A DNA stretch of 64,000 nt. Origin: Phalacrocorax aristotelis (taxonomy: Eukaryota > Chordata > Aves > Suliformes > Phalacrocoracidae). Positions 53,801 to 61,718 of this stretch are shown one piece after another. The DNA is taken from positions 19,592,582 through 19,656,581 of the forward strand of contig NC_134311.1 in assembly GCF_949628215.1 (NCBI RefSeq). The letters run 5' to 3'. The notes under the pieces are model-generated. The model ran no database searches. It was not told where the DNA came from and saw only the letters and a list, made by a program, of their open reading frames with translations. The first letter of the stretch is position 1. Every line of letters starts with the position of its first letter. Both the position numbers and the translations under genes were made by a program.

Positions 53801-56800
53801 GCCCATTCCTGGAAATTCCACTATCCATACAGTTCAAAGAATCTAGAAACCACACACAGTCTTCAGACTTTCATCCATTTCTGCTCTGCTTTAAGAACAA
53901 ATTCCTTACGGGACCTAGAAATCTATAGTTTTGTATCACTTCATGCTTTAAATATAAAAGCTGAAACAGAGTATATTTAACCCAAACTAAATTGATAAGT
54001 AACGCTCAACTTCATCACTTGTTTTCAAATTTGCCTTTTATGTCCCCTATCAACTCTCACTATATAGCATTTGTTACAGCACGCTGGTCTTCCTTGCACA
54101 ACTTTTGGATCTATACATGTTAAAGTAGTGATAAAAAAAAAAAAGAGAGGAAAGTGTAGACTTGATCTGAAAGTAAGACAAATCAAGAGAAAGCACCTGC
54201 AATTCACTTATGTAATACAACCTACTACATGGAACTCCAAAGTACAGGAGGAAAACTGTCCTTTTGACTCTTAAGTATTCCATTAGCTGAATACTGTACC
54301 TATACTTTATACACTGAGCTTTTACTAGGCTGTATCTCAAATATACTGTACTTTAAATGTACACAAGACTAAAGATACCGACACAAGATCAACTGACTTC
54401 AGGAAAGATCATTAGTACCTGCTTTCTAATCGGATCTGATAACCAATTGTCTGCCCAATCTTTTCTCTTCTTTCTGCTGCCACTCTTTCAGCCACAGCAA
54501 CAGCTGCCAAACGTCTTGGCTGAGTGCAAAATATACGACAGGGAGTTCCATTTTTGTAACAGTCGTCAAGGAGGAACTGAGGGATCTGTAAAGAAGTGGT
54601 TTAAATTTACTTTTTAGTTTGTTAAAGGCATAGCTTTTTTACCATGATGAAACAATTTAACTGTGCCTCAATATTATACAGGTTGCAAAAGGATTCACAA
54701 TAGGATTATCATTGCAAACATACTTGAAGGGGCAGAAAGACAGCAAAAATAAATTTCTGGTTTTAAGTTTAATCTGTTTTAAAAAAAAGAGTTGAAGCTT
54801 CTCTCTCCTGCTTCAGAGAAATCTATTAAAAAAACAACTATGGGTAATCTTTCATTTTAACATAATAATATTCTACTCTATACACTATACACCAGCTATA
54901 CATCAGCTTTAGAAGGAAAAGGGCTATACAAACTCATAGCTACTTTTCCTTCAACATTTTATACCTTAAAACTAGCATAAAGACATCTTTTACTACTTAA
55001 ATAATACAAAATTGGCATTCATTTTTTATAAATGCTGTTATCGTTTTTATTTCAAAGAAACATACTTGAGTAGTTTTTCCTGATCCAGTCTCTCCTACAA
55101 TCAAAACAACTTTATTTTCCTTTATTATTTTGATAATTTCCTCCTGTTTTTCAAAAACTGGTAGTGATTGCCTGAAGGAATCAAACTCTGATTCCCCTCT
55201 TTTCACTGGAACCTGGGGGATGCCGTTGTTAAGTCGTCCGCTCGTCTTGTTCACGTCTCTGTTTTCTGTGAAGAGAAGTTAACAATTTACTTAGATACAA
55301 AAGAAGTTCACTAAAACATTGCTTAAAATTCGTACATAAAAATGAACTTTCCTGACTTTCTATGAGTCCCTACATATAAAGCGACAAACCCATCACACAT
55401 TTAAAAGCCATATTCACAGTAATGCACCCTGTTACAGTGCTTGAAATGAATATTGTTCAAATGAGTTATTACTTTCATAAACATCTTGGACAAAAACAGA
55501 TTATCCCAGTGCACTGCTCAAAGTCAAAAAAGGTCATGAAGAGAAATCAAAAACCTGAGAAAAGCATCCTGGCATATTTTCTTGGTCTTTGTATCATGTT
55601 CACACCTCCACAATTTTCCTAGAAATACTCACTGTGTAGTTAAACCTTTAAGTTATTCCAAACCAGCAAGCATGTCTTCTGAGAGAAAGATAAGGTTACT
55701 GAGACTCATATGCTTTCTTTCACATCCTCCCTGGTCTTTTTATGACCTCCTGTCAGTCAGTATTGCATAACCTAATGCTATAGTCTGTAAGATTTGCCTT
55801 AAAACACGGAATTGAACCATGCTGTATCTAGATGCCTGAAATCACGTAGCAGTGTACTATATTAGAAAGCAATGCATAAGTAGCCAAAGAACCTGCACGT
55901 CCTCAGAAGAGACTACTTCAAAATCAGTATTGTAATTCCTATTCTATAATTCCCTAATAATTATTTTCCAGAAGAATTGAAAGCTTGCTGTAAATTCAGT
56001 TATACAGATTTACTGTGATTAACAGATAAAGATATTAAATTATAAGCACTGTCTTACCAAGACACAGACTAACAGACTAAAACAGCCAAAAACCTGTCTA
56101 GAAAAGGTAGTAAAGATAAATTTTATGCCATTCATTAGTTTATGCCTTACGCTCCTAATGAATTGCTTTTCAGTACTTTTATTTTAGTTTCCCTCTGTTC
56201 ATTAAACAACCCTATTAAACAACTGAAACAACTGAAACAGAAAACTAGCAAAGGAAGCACTTAAAGAATGAACCATAATAAATCCAATGAAACAAGGCGT
56301 ATCAGTACAAGCATTTTCTGTGCACTACACCCAGCTTTGCGCACAGAAACACAACATAACCCTTACACTCCTGTTAACTGTTAAAAAATTAATCTTGTTA
56401 AAAGCATTGTTTAAAAAAACCTGCAATGTATCAGAAGGTTGTCTTCCAGCGAACTCCTTCATATTCTAGAAATCAAGAAGCCTAGACAGTAGTCTCTTAC
56501 GGACCAAATGTATTTTGGGAAATTATGAAACAAAAAAATAACTTCTTATTTTATCAAGAACATGAATTTCTATAAGCAGAAGAGCCAGTCTTATTTCCTC
56601 ATAAGGGTGTTCTTGCACAGCAGTCATGGCAGCACTTCTCCAATCTCACCTCATGGAACTTGTAGGAAGTCACGTTTCAGAAACGTGCTTCAATAAATTT
56701 GGCTGGATGTGGCTCAAAGATTCAAAAGTAACTTGGCACAACACAGACACTGAAATGTGGGTTACATGACTGCCCAAGTTGCTCATGACAGCAGTTTTAA

Positions 56801-59800
56801 AAGACCCTATATTATCAATTAAAAGTCAAGAAAATTAACAGGTTTTATTGCAGGGGGAGGGTGTCAAATGGGACAGGAGAGTAGGCAGAAAAGAAAGACT
56901 TTTGGTTTGTGGGTTTGTTTTGGGTTTTGGTTTTTTTGTAGTTTGTTTTTTTTTTTCAAGCAGTGTTGATTCACAAGTCCCTATCAGAAGACATACTGAA
57001 CATACCAGATTCAACAGCACACGTACTTCCCCGCTCTGTCTTTGGCAGAAGTTCTGTTCTTTCTTTACTGGTGACGGGAAATCTCTGAATTAAATTCTGA
57101 ACAGCATGTTTTGTACTGGGAGCCAAGCAACAAGTCATTACTGCATGCGTTAGTTCTGATCCATCCTTCTTCCTTACAGTCAGGTATCGATTTGCTCCTT
57201 TTCTGTGAGGAAAAGAAAAAAGTAAAATTTTAGGAATAAGTAACTTATTAACCTCTACGTAATGATCTTTTATCATAATTCTTTTATGATGGCTGTCAGA
57301 TTATTTTAAAATATTATGTCATGACTAGAAACTTCTAAATGTCCTACATAGCATAGTGCACACCAAAATAACAGAAGCATCCACAATATCCGTCATCAAA
57401 ACCACCCTCTATTCACATGAGCTAGGGCAGCAGAGACTGCAGACTTTGGATAACTACGCCCAGCACAACCTTAAATTAGGCCTCCATAACGTGACACTGT
57501 TCTGCTACCTTTCTGTTAAAGGTCTATCACTGCATTTGCTTCCCAAACAACAGCCAGCTCCATCAATCACCCTATTAACCAACACTGAGAGTTATTAGAC
57601 AAAACTGATTCCTAGACTAATTCAAGTGCCAGCTCCGACAGACCTACCACAGAGTGCAGCTCAGCCCCTCAGCCATGATGGTGGTGACTCTGTAATACTA
57701 TATTTAAGAAGGGGGAAAAAAGCTGCACAGCAGCTGTGAGAGAAAGGAGCAAGAAAAATGTAGGAGAAGCAGCCATGCAGACACTAAGGCCAGTGAAGAA
57801 GGAGCAGGAAGAGGTTCTCCAGGTGCTAGAGGAGACATTCCCCTCAAGCCCAAAGACGACACATCAGTGGAACAGATTTATACTGAAGGATATCTCCTGT
57901 GGGAGAGACCCCACACTATTTTCTCCCAATGTCCTGTTGAGGAAGTGGAGTGACAGATCAAGCTGGGTGGGCACCTTGCAGTCAGCCAGGGTCAACCCAC
58001 CACATCATCCATGTTGTTGGCTTGGGTTCAGCTCCTGGTCAATGAAGATAAGATTTCAGAAGAGCAAAAATACCGAAGCTGGAACAGTACTTGAATGTGC
58101 ACGGCCAGGGAAACGTTGGCAGAATTGGAAAAACAAACTGCAATGCTTCCTATGACTATGCCCCTAGTCTTCAGTAGTTTGTACCTAAGCAACTTAGAAC
58201 CACAGAATCACAGAACCACTGAGACTAGAAGGGACCTCTGGAGGTCACACCCCTCTGCTGAGGCAGTGTCATGTACAGCCGTTTGCCCAGGACCATGTCC
58301 AGATAGCTTTTGAATATCTTCACAGAGGGAGACTCCACAACTTTTCTTAGCAGTCTGTGCCCATGCCTGGCCACAGTCTGTGCCCATGCCTGGCCACAGT
58401 CTGTGCCCATGCCTGGCCACAGTCTGTGCCCATGCCTGGCCACAGTCTGTGCCCATGCCTGGCCACAGTCTGTGCCCATGCCTGGCCACAGTCTGTGCCC
58501 ATGCCTGGCCACAGTCTGTGCCCATGCCTGGCCACAGTCTGTGCCCATGCCTGGCCACAGTCTGTGCCCATGCCTGGCCACAGTCTGTGCCCATTGCCTC
58601 TGATACTGTCACTGGGCACCACCCTAAAGGGCCTGGCACTGCACTCTTTGCATCCTCTCTGCAGGTATTTATCCACACTGTTTAAATCCTTGAGTCTTCT
58701 CTTAGGCTGAACAGTCCCAGCTCTCTAAGCCTTTCCTCACAGGGGAGATGTTCCTGTTTCTTCATATGTTGTTGGCCCTTCACTGAACACTATCCACTAC
58801 GTCCATCCTACTACTTCTGATCCCAGCACTGGATCCATCCAGCACTCCAGGTGTAGCCTTGTCAGCTCTGAGAAAAGGGGGACGATAACCTCCCTCGTGC
58901 TGCTGCTGGCAGCACTCCTCCTCATCGGGAGGATGGGGGGAAGCTGGAAAGAAAGCCTTGATGCTGTCCGAGCATGGCTCAGCAGTAGCCGAAACATTAA
59001 AATTATACGGTCTACAAATTCAATGATAAAAGCCAATCATGACCAAGCTTTTAAAGACTGATAATTTCAAAAGTTACTGCAAGCACAAATATTAAGGAAA
59101 CCTGGGGAGAGTAAAAATGAGTAGGACTCCTTTTTAATTAATTTATTTTTGAAAGAAAATATGTTTCTTAAATGTGTAATGCATTATTATAGTAAAAAAA
59201 ATTTACTATGTCCTCCTAAGTGAATATTCCCCTCTTCTCAGCTGCTTAGATTTCAGTTCAACTATTCTTCAAGCTTCATGTCACCCTGAACACTCCACAT
59301 AAAAAAAAACAAAAACAAAACAACAAAGAAAACCAAAACCCTAAACTACAAAACAAAAATGGGAGTGATTGTCCCACCCTACACTGCACTGGTGCGGCCC
59401 CACTTCAAGTACCATGTGCAGTTTTGGGCACCTCAATATAAGAAGGACATCAAACTATTAGAGTGTGTCCAGAGGAGGGAGACCAAGATGGTGAAAGGCC
59501 TCGAGGGCAAGACTTAGGAGGAGCGGCTGAGGTCACTTGGCTTGTTCAGCTTGGAGAAGAGAAGGCTGAGGGGTGCCCTCATCACAGTCTACAGCTTCCT
59601 CAAGGCGGGCAGTGGCTGGGGAGGTGCTGACCTCCTCTTTCTGGTGACCAGCAATAGGACACAAGGAAATGGAATGAAGGTGCATCAGGAGAAGTTCAGA
59701 TTGGGCATTAGGAAAAGGTTCTTCACTGAGAGGGTGGTTGGTCACCAGAACAGGCTCCGCAGGGAAGTGGTCACAGCACCAAGCTTGCCAGAGTTCAAGG

Positions 59801-61718
59801 AGTATCTGGATGACGCCATTAGTCATAGGGTTTAGTTTTAAGCAGTCCTGTGAGGAGCAGGGCGTTGGACTTGATGATCCTTATGGGTCCCTTCCAACTT
59901 GAGATGTTGTATGATTCAAGGAAATCATGACCAAAAATACCATAGAATCTTAGTAGCTTCTGTGGATTCTTATTAGATTAGAGAGAGCCACTCAGAGGCA
60001 CTTACAGAGCTCTACAATGAATCCACAAGGATTCAAGCAGGGTTTATCAGTTACTGTTAAGCACAGGCACCATACAATTCAAGCATGTTCCTGCCAACCA
60101 TTTGTGCACATATGACAATGCTTTCTAACACTCCACGTTCCCAAAATATGACGCAGAGATAGGCAAGTTCAGCCAAATTTATTGTCTTGGCATCTGTGGC
60201 AAAAGTCAGCTATACCACTCCCAAGACTGGAACTGCGCTGGAAGCATAACTTCACTTTAACAGCAGTGTGCTTGAATAAGGTGTTCTGAAACTAAGCGAC
60301 ACATTCAACACAACCAGTGCTGAACAGCAGTCCCTAATTAAGTACAGACCACAGATCTAGCATTTAACACTACTTCTGCAAGAATCATGAACTATCACCA
60401 AAAATGAGGAATGGCAAACGCTGCTACGGTTTTACAAGTGTCCACACATACACAAGTTATACATCACGCTCCACCTATCTGGGATTTTCCTGTAACTTTC
60501 CCTTTCCTGCTGCTTTGCCACCCAAACTCCCAAGGGAACTAGATACTCAGCTTTCATGCAAACTCATCAGTCAATGAACATTGGTTTTCTCTTCAAAAGA
60601 TCAGAGCAGGGTAAGAGAAAGAAACATCACCACACCTACATATGAACCCTCTTCTCCTGCAATTCCCAACAGAAGCACTCTTTTGGACACGCTACTCTAG
60701 ACTACATTTTATCTGTCAAGGCGTGAGATCCTATGCAAAATTATACATGCAATAGTTCTCAAAAAACAGAACAGATCTTGGTGAGAAGTCTTTTTTATGA
60801 ACCCATGAAATCCACAAAACAGCATAAGGGCAAGCTATCTCAGATTAAGCCCATCACAAGTTCTTTTAAGCAGACATACAGCAGAGCACAAAGATACTTA
60901 TTTTTATCTTACTTTTTAAACTCTCTTCTCTAGTACTGCTCCCTGCAACAGCCCAGGATATGCTAGAAGCACAGATCATTTTAACGGTAGTCATTAAATT
61001 CCATACATTTGCACCAAAAAAATAAATTAATAAATAAAAATCATATTCTCACTTACCCTTTACTTTTAGATATCAGTCCAAGAGACTGACAGAGCCGGTG
61101 AACAAACGCTCTTTCAGTACTAGTGAAAGAAGAAGGAAATTCCATTTCTAGAAAGATAATTAAAAAAGCAAACATAACAACGCAACACGCAGTATTCTTG
61201 ATTTACTATCTCGACGTGACGCGCTTTTCAATCCGCAACCCCGCCACGTTCCCCCGTGAACAGCGGGACCAACGGCAGTGCCGTCACCCCGCACCTGCGA
61301 GCCACGCAGGCTCCACAAGCCTGCCCTCTTACCCGGGCGGAAGGCAGCGGAGGAAGGCCTTCTACCGGCGAACCGGCGAAGAGCCTCCGGGCCGAGATGT
61401 CCGCCAGCCCCTCTCCGGGCCTGGTCTCAAGTCGCCTGCCCAGGCGGGCCCAGGCCGGGTGCTCACCGCCGCCGCCGCCCGGCTCCCTCCCCCGCCGCCC
61501 GGCCGCCGCCGCACACCTTTTTCCTCCCCGTACCGGAACCGCTCCAGAGCGAGGTTCACCGCTATCTCCACCTCCTCGTCGACGCGGATATCCTTCAGCC
61601 CCTTGCCTCGACCGCGGCCCGCCGCGGGGCCGGCAGAGGCGGAGGCCGCGGCGGGGGTACCCGCGCCCACCGGGCCCCTGCCGGGCTGCCGCGGTGAGAC
61701 GCTGCTGGGCCGCGACAT
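29801..61718 (-). CDS. YTHDC2: YTHDC2, m6A-binding 3'-5' RNA helicase (29 coding exons)
   Basis: Cytoplasmic RNA helicase and m6A reader. From family knowledge, it works with MEIOC in germ cells to drive the switch from mitosis to meiosis and interacts with the 5'-3' exonuclease XRN1. Exons join in phase into 1,434 residues with no internal stop. Domain order: R3H (about 38-105, R80...H84), RecA1 (motif I GSGKT 224-228, motif II DEVH 321-324, motif III SSAA 352-355), ankyrin insert (about 504-567), RecA2 (LPGYDEI, STNIAET 692-698, motif VI QRKGRAGR 740-747), winged-helix/HA2 (about 780-910), OB-fold (about 1000-1120), Ser-rich linker (about 1190-1285) and YTH (about 1290-1425; cage Trp 1314 and Trp 1364). 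ATG at 61718 was chosen because its [12 protein letters not shown] start is the conserved vertebrate N-terminus. One intron uses a GC donor (exon 15). Identity is certain; exon limits are hand-read. Confidence 0.97.
31052..31234 (-). CDS. YTHDC2: YTHDC2 exon 28 (residues 1348-1408, YTH)
   Basis: Acceptor tccag, donor gtaatg; 183 nt. Second half of the YTH fold with the second cage Trp ([12 protein letters not shown], Trp 1364, human W1360) and [20 protein letters not shown]. Confidence 0.98.
32633..32836 (-). CDS. YTHDC2: YTHDC2 exon 27 (residues 1280-1347, YTH)
   Basis: Acceptor tctag, donor gtgagt; 204 nt. First half of the YTH fold ([20 protein letters not shown]). It includes the first aromatic-cage Trp (IWSTTP, residue 1314, human W1310) and [19 protein letters not shown]. 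Confidence 0.98.
33906..34080 (-). CDS. YTHDC2: YTHDC2 exon 26 (residues 1221-1279)
   Basis: Acceptor tttag, donor gtagag; 175 nt. Low-complexity Ser/Pro/Lys linker ([30 protein letters not shown]). The N-terminal part ([15 protein letters not shown]) differs from mammals. Confidence 0.96.
34507..34799 (-). CDS. YTHDC2: YTHDC2 exon 25 (residues 1124-1220)
   Basis: Acceptor tacag, donor gtaagc (34501-34506); 293 nt. Encodes [20 protein letters not shown] and the start of the Ser/Thr-rich, probably disordered linker before the YTH domain ([20 protein letters not shown]). Confidence 0.97.
36270..36379 (-). CDS. YTHDC2: YTHDC2 exon 24 (residues 1087-1123)
   Basis: Acceptor ttcag, donor gtaagt (36264-36269); 110 nt. 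Acidic stretch ([19 protein letters not shown]) followed by [12 protein letters not shown]. Confidence 0.96.
37408..37603 (-). CDS. YTHDC2: YTHDC2 exon 23 (residues 1022-1086)
   Basis: Acceptor cacag, donor gtatag; 196 nt. OB-fold continued ([20 protein letters not shown], then [15 protein letters not shown]). Confidence 0.97.
37815..37858. repeat. AT-rich (TATC/TATA)n tract in intron 22
   Basis: A 40-bp alternating tract of tatatc/tatata words. Low complexity, with no function proposed. Confidence 0.7.
38189..38394 (-). CDS. YTHDC2: YTHDC2 exon 22 (residues 953-1021)
   Basis: Acceptor ctcag, donor gtaaaa; 206 nt. Start of the OB-fold ([36 protein letters not shown]). Confidence 0.97.
38917..39043 (-). 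CDS. YTHDC2: YTHDC2 exon 21 (residues 911-952)
   Basis: Acceptor tacag, donor gtaaac; 127 nt. Continues the HA2 region ([20 protein letters not shown], then [12 protein letters not shown]). Confidence 0.97.
39240..39263. repeat. 24-bp perfect palindrome in intron 20
   Basis: The two 12-base halves (ttaacataatga and its complement) are perfectly inverse with no spacer. Fifteen bases resembling one arm recur at 39292-39306. The role is unknown. Confidence 0.85.
39584..39856 (-). CDS. YTHDC2: YTHDC2 exon 20 (residues 820-910)
   Basis: Acceptor aacag, donor gtatta; 273 nt. HA2 helical bundle, highly conserved ([58 protein letters not shown]). Confidence 0.98.
40143..40262 (-). CDS. YTHDC2: YTHDC2 exon 19 (residues 780-819)
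   Basis: Acceptor tgcag, donor gtcagt; 120 nt. Start of the winged-helix/ratchet region after the helicase core ([20 protein letters not shown], then [17 protein letters not shown]). Confidence 0.96.
40398..40503 (-). CDS. YTHDC2: YTHDC2 exon 18 (residues 744-779)
   Basis: Acceptor tcaag, donor gtgcac; 106 nt. Completes motif VI (QRKGRAGR) and continues as [19 protein letters not shown]; the Q is Arg in the human protein as I recall it. A Z-DNA-type tract lies about 77 bp upstream of this acceptor. Confidence 0.95.
40581..40611. repeat. 31-bp alternating purine-pyrimidine tract (Z-DNA candidate)
   Basis: Every step from 40581 to 40611 alternates purine and pyrimidine, with a central GC run (gcgcgcgcgc) and flanking CA/TA steps, and an A13 run follows. 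Such tracts can adopt left-handed DNA. It lies in intron 17, about 77 bp upstream (in transcription sense) of the exon 18 acceptor. Confidence 0.85.
41535..41617 (-). CDS. YTHDC2: YTHDC2 exon 17 (residues 717-743)
   Basis: Acceptor tgtag, donor gtaata; 83 nt. Encodes [17 protein letters not shown] and the first half of motif VI, whose last arginines come from exon 18. Confidence 0.96.
42522..42602 (-). CDS. YTHDC2: YTHDC2 exon 16 (residues 690-716)
   Basis: Acceptor tgcag, donor gtatgg; 81 nt. Encodes helicase motif V ([15 protein letters not shown]) and [10 protein letters not shown]. Confidence 0.97.
42708..42795 (-). CDS. YTHDC2: YTHDC2 exon 15 (residues 660-689), GC donor
   Basis: Acceptor cttag; 88 nt. 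Encodes [20 protein letters not shown] up to GVRKI. The donor reads ATA|gcaagt, a GC-AG intron: moving to the GT four bases downstream would break the phase with exon 16. Confidence 0.93.
42879..42975 (-). CDS. YTHDC2: YTHDC2 exon 14 (residues 628-659)
   Basis: Acceptor tttag, donor gtaaaa; 97 nt. Holds helicase motif IV region ([19 protein letters not shown]). Confidence 0.96.
43149..43327 (-). CDS. YTHDC2: YTHDC2 exon 13 (residues 568-627)
   Basis: Acceptor tttag, donor gtaggt; 179 nt. Encodes [20 protein letters not shown] and the helix [20 protein letters not shown] at the start of the second RecA-like domain. Confidence 0.97.
44236..44301 (-). CDS. YTHDC2: YTHDC2 exon 12 (residues 546-567, ankyrin)
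   Basis: Acceptor ttcag, donor gtaaac; 66 nt, the shortest exon. Second ankyrin repeat ([20 protein letters not shown]). Too short for a standalone frame; found by continuing the phase. Confidence 0.95.
45362..45488 (-). CDS. YTHDC2: YTHDC2 exon 11 (residues 504-545, ankyrin)
   Basis: Acceptor ctcag, donor gtaaaa; 127 nt. First ankyrin repeat ([20 protein letters not shown], then ISMGASIH). The ankyrin insert inside the helicase core is specific to YTHDC2 among YTH proteins and is reported to contact partner proteins. Confidence 0.96.
45847..45982 (-). CDS. YTHDC2: YTHDC2 exon 10 (residues 459-503)
   Basis: Acceptor ttcag, donor gtaagt (45841-45846); 136 nt. Encodes [17 protein letters not shown] through [14 protein letters not shown], helices before the ankyrin repeats. 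Confidence 0.97.
46359..46507 (-). CDS. YTHDC2: YTHDC2 exon 9 (residues 409-458)
   Basis: Acceptor tctag, donor gtaagg; 149 nt. Encodes a polar linker with an acidic/Gly stretch ([17 protein letters not shown]) leading to the ankyrin insert. This is one of the more variable parts of the protein. Confidence 0.94.
47615..47722 (-). CDS. YTHDC2: YTHDC2 exon 8 (residues 373-408)
   Basis: Acceptor ttcag, donor gttggt, a weak 5' splice site; 108 nt. Encodes [20 protein letters not shown] and a Lys-rich end. Only this donor keeps the phase with exon 9. Confidence 0.92.
49318..49357 (+). repeat. G-rich tract, G-quadruplex candidate, in intron 7
   Basis: It contains ggaggg, a ggggggcggg run and ggaggcacggaggg, so at least four guanine runs of three or more occur within about 35 bases. 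It stands out in an AT-rich intron. The G-rich strand is opposite to the YTHDC2 sense strand, so any structure would form in the DNA, not in the pre-mRNA. Confidence 0.6.
50017..50173 (-). CDS. YTHDC2: YTHDC2 exon 7 (residues 321-372, DEVH box)
   Basis: Acceptor tatag, donor gtaagt; 157 nt. Opens exactly at motif II (DEVHERDRF), the ATPase box, and includes motif III as SSAA (352-355), coupling hydrolysis to unwinding. Confidence 0.97.
51318..51420 (-). CDS. YTHDC2: YTHDC2 exon 6 (residues 286-320)
   Basis: Acceptor aatag, donor gtaaga; 103 nt. Encodes [20 protein letters not shown] up to the strand before motif II (VTHVIV). The 3.0-kb intron upstream contains a solo LTR at 51.92-52.98 kb. 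Confidence 0.97.
51920..52977 (-). mobile_element. Solo ERV LTR (family B) in YTHDC2 intron 5
   Basis: About 1.06 kb with the architecture of a common avian LTR read on the minus strand: near the start 'gggtttgcctggcaatgttttgg' (high coordinate), 'cttctgtgagaagctgctag', 'tagcgcctctgggataacat', a purine-rich tract, a series of 'tggagcag/tggagaag' repeats with 'cccatgg' words, 'gaagggaggggtggggg', the 'gatttgattggtaacaaatt' block and finally 'gggcacctggtttccagcca' and 'gggtcaata' near 51925. It has no internal region and lies in the gene's sense orientation. The exact ends and target duplication are not readable with confidence. The plus-strand frames here are chance. Confidence 0.82.
54419..54585 (-). 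CDS. YTHDC2: YTHDC2 exon 5 (residues 231-285)
   Basis: Acceptor tacag, donor gtacta (weak match to consensus beyond GT); 167 nt. Encodes helicase motif Ia (CTQPRRLAA, from 250) and motif Ib region (IGYQIRLES). Confidence 0.96.
55066..55265 (-). CDS. YTHDC2: YTHDC2 exon 4 (residues 164-230, Walker A)
   Basis: Acceptor cacag, donor gtatgt; 200 nt. Encodes the Q-motif region of the first RecA-like domain and motif I ([10 protein letters not shown], 221-230), which binds the ATP phosphates. Confidence 0.97.
57006..57202 (-). CDS. YTHDC2: YTHDC2 exon 3 (residues 98-163)
   Basis: Acceptor cacag, donor gtatgt (57000-57005); 197 nt. Encodes the end of the R3H module and the linker to the helicase ([19 protein letters not shown], then [20 protein letters not shown]). 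The intron upstream is 3.85 kb and holds an LTR fragment and two CR1 copies. Confidence 0.96.
57630..58004 (+). mobile_element. Decayed ERV LTR fragment (family B) in intron 2
   Basis: A shortened copy of the family-B LTR in antisense orientation to YTHDC2: 'atgatggtggtgactctg' and 'atatttaagaaggggg' near its start, 'gcagacactaaggccagtga' followed by 'agaaggagcaggaagaggtt', then 'agctgggtgggcaccttg' and 'agccagggtcaacccaccaca' at the end (58004). Compared with the copy at 51.92-52.98 kb, the middle repeat part is largely deleted. What follows to 58190 may be ERV leader or unrelated sequence; I cannot tell. Confidence 0.75.
58196..58936 (-). repeat. CR1 LINE 3' fragment with an internal minisatellite
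   Basis: Minus-strand CR1: the low-coordinate end holds the terminal 'cagaatcacagaaccact' tail and 'agaagggacctctggaggtc', followed by ORF2 C-terminal codons (minus-strand HLDMVLGKR-like words). Beyond the minisatellite it continues through 'ctgaacagtcccagctctc' to about 58936 ([16 protein letters not shown]). This is another CR1 subfamily, distinct from the 59.4-kb copy. It sits in YTHDC2 intron 2, in the gene's orientation. Confidence 0.82.
58351..58590. repeat. 23-bp minisatellite, 10 units plus a partial
   Basis: The unit cagtctgtgcccatgcctggcca (23 bases, given here in pieces: cagtctgtgccc and atgcctggcca) repeats without visible change from 58351 to 58580, with a partial eleventh unit to about 58593. 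Because 23 is not a multiple of three, all frames stay open on both strands, which explains the long spurious frames here. The unit derives from the CR1 ORF2 codons themselves. Confidence 0.95.
59366..59920 (+). repeat. CR1 LINE 3' end, nearly identical to the 10.8-kb copy
   Basis: A 5'-truncated CR1 of about 555 bp on the plus strand, beginning in the ORF2 C-terminal region (gtgattgtcccaccctacac; LLECVQRR-type codons) and ending near 59920 with cttccaacttgagatgttg. By hand alignment it differs from 10811-11356 (inverted) at about 12 of 560 positions, with none between 59560 and 59850. It lies in YTHDC2 intron 2, antisense to the gene. Confidence 0.93.
61057..61147 (-). CDS. YTHDC2: YTHDC2 exon 2 (residues 68-97)
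   Basis: Acceptor ctag, donor gtaagt at 61051-61056; 91 nt. It completes the R3H core with the R-x3-H signature ([10 protein letters not shown]80 and H84), which binds single-stranded nucleic acid. Confidence 0.96.

Noticed and set aside
56880-56960. GT-rich tract possibly telomere-like
   Set aside because: The repeats are irregular ttggg/tttg words without the exact TTAGGG unit. Low-complexity sequence in intron 3.
58208-58710. Several overlapping frames of 97-156 codons with a perfect 23-residue repeat on both strands
   Set aside because: They follow from the 23-bp minisatellite, which leaves every frame open. The repeat is non-coding CR1 sequence.
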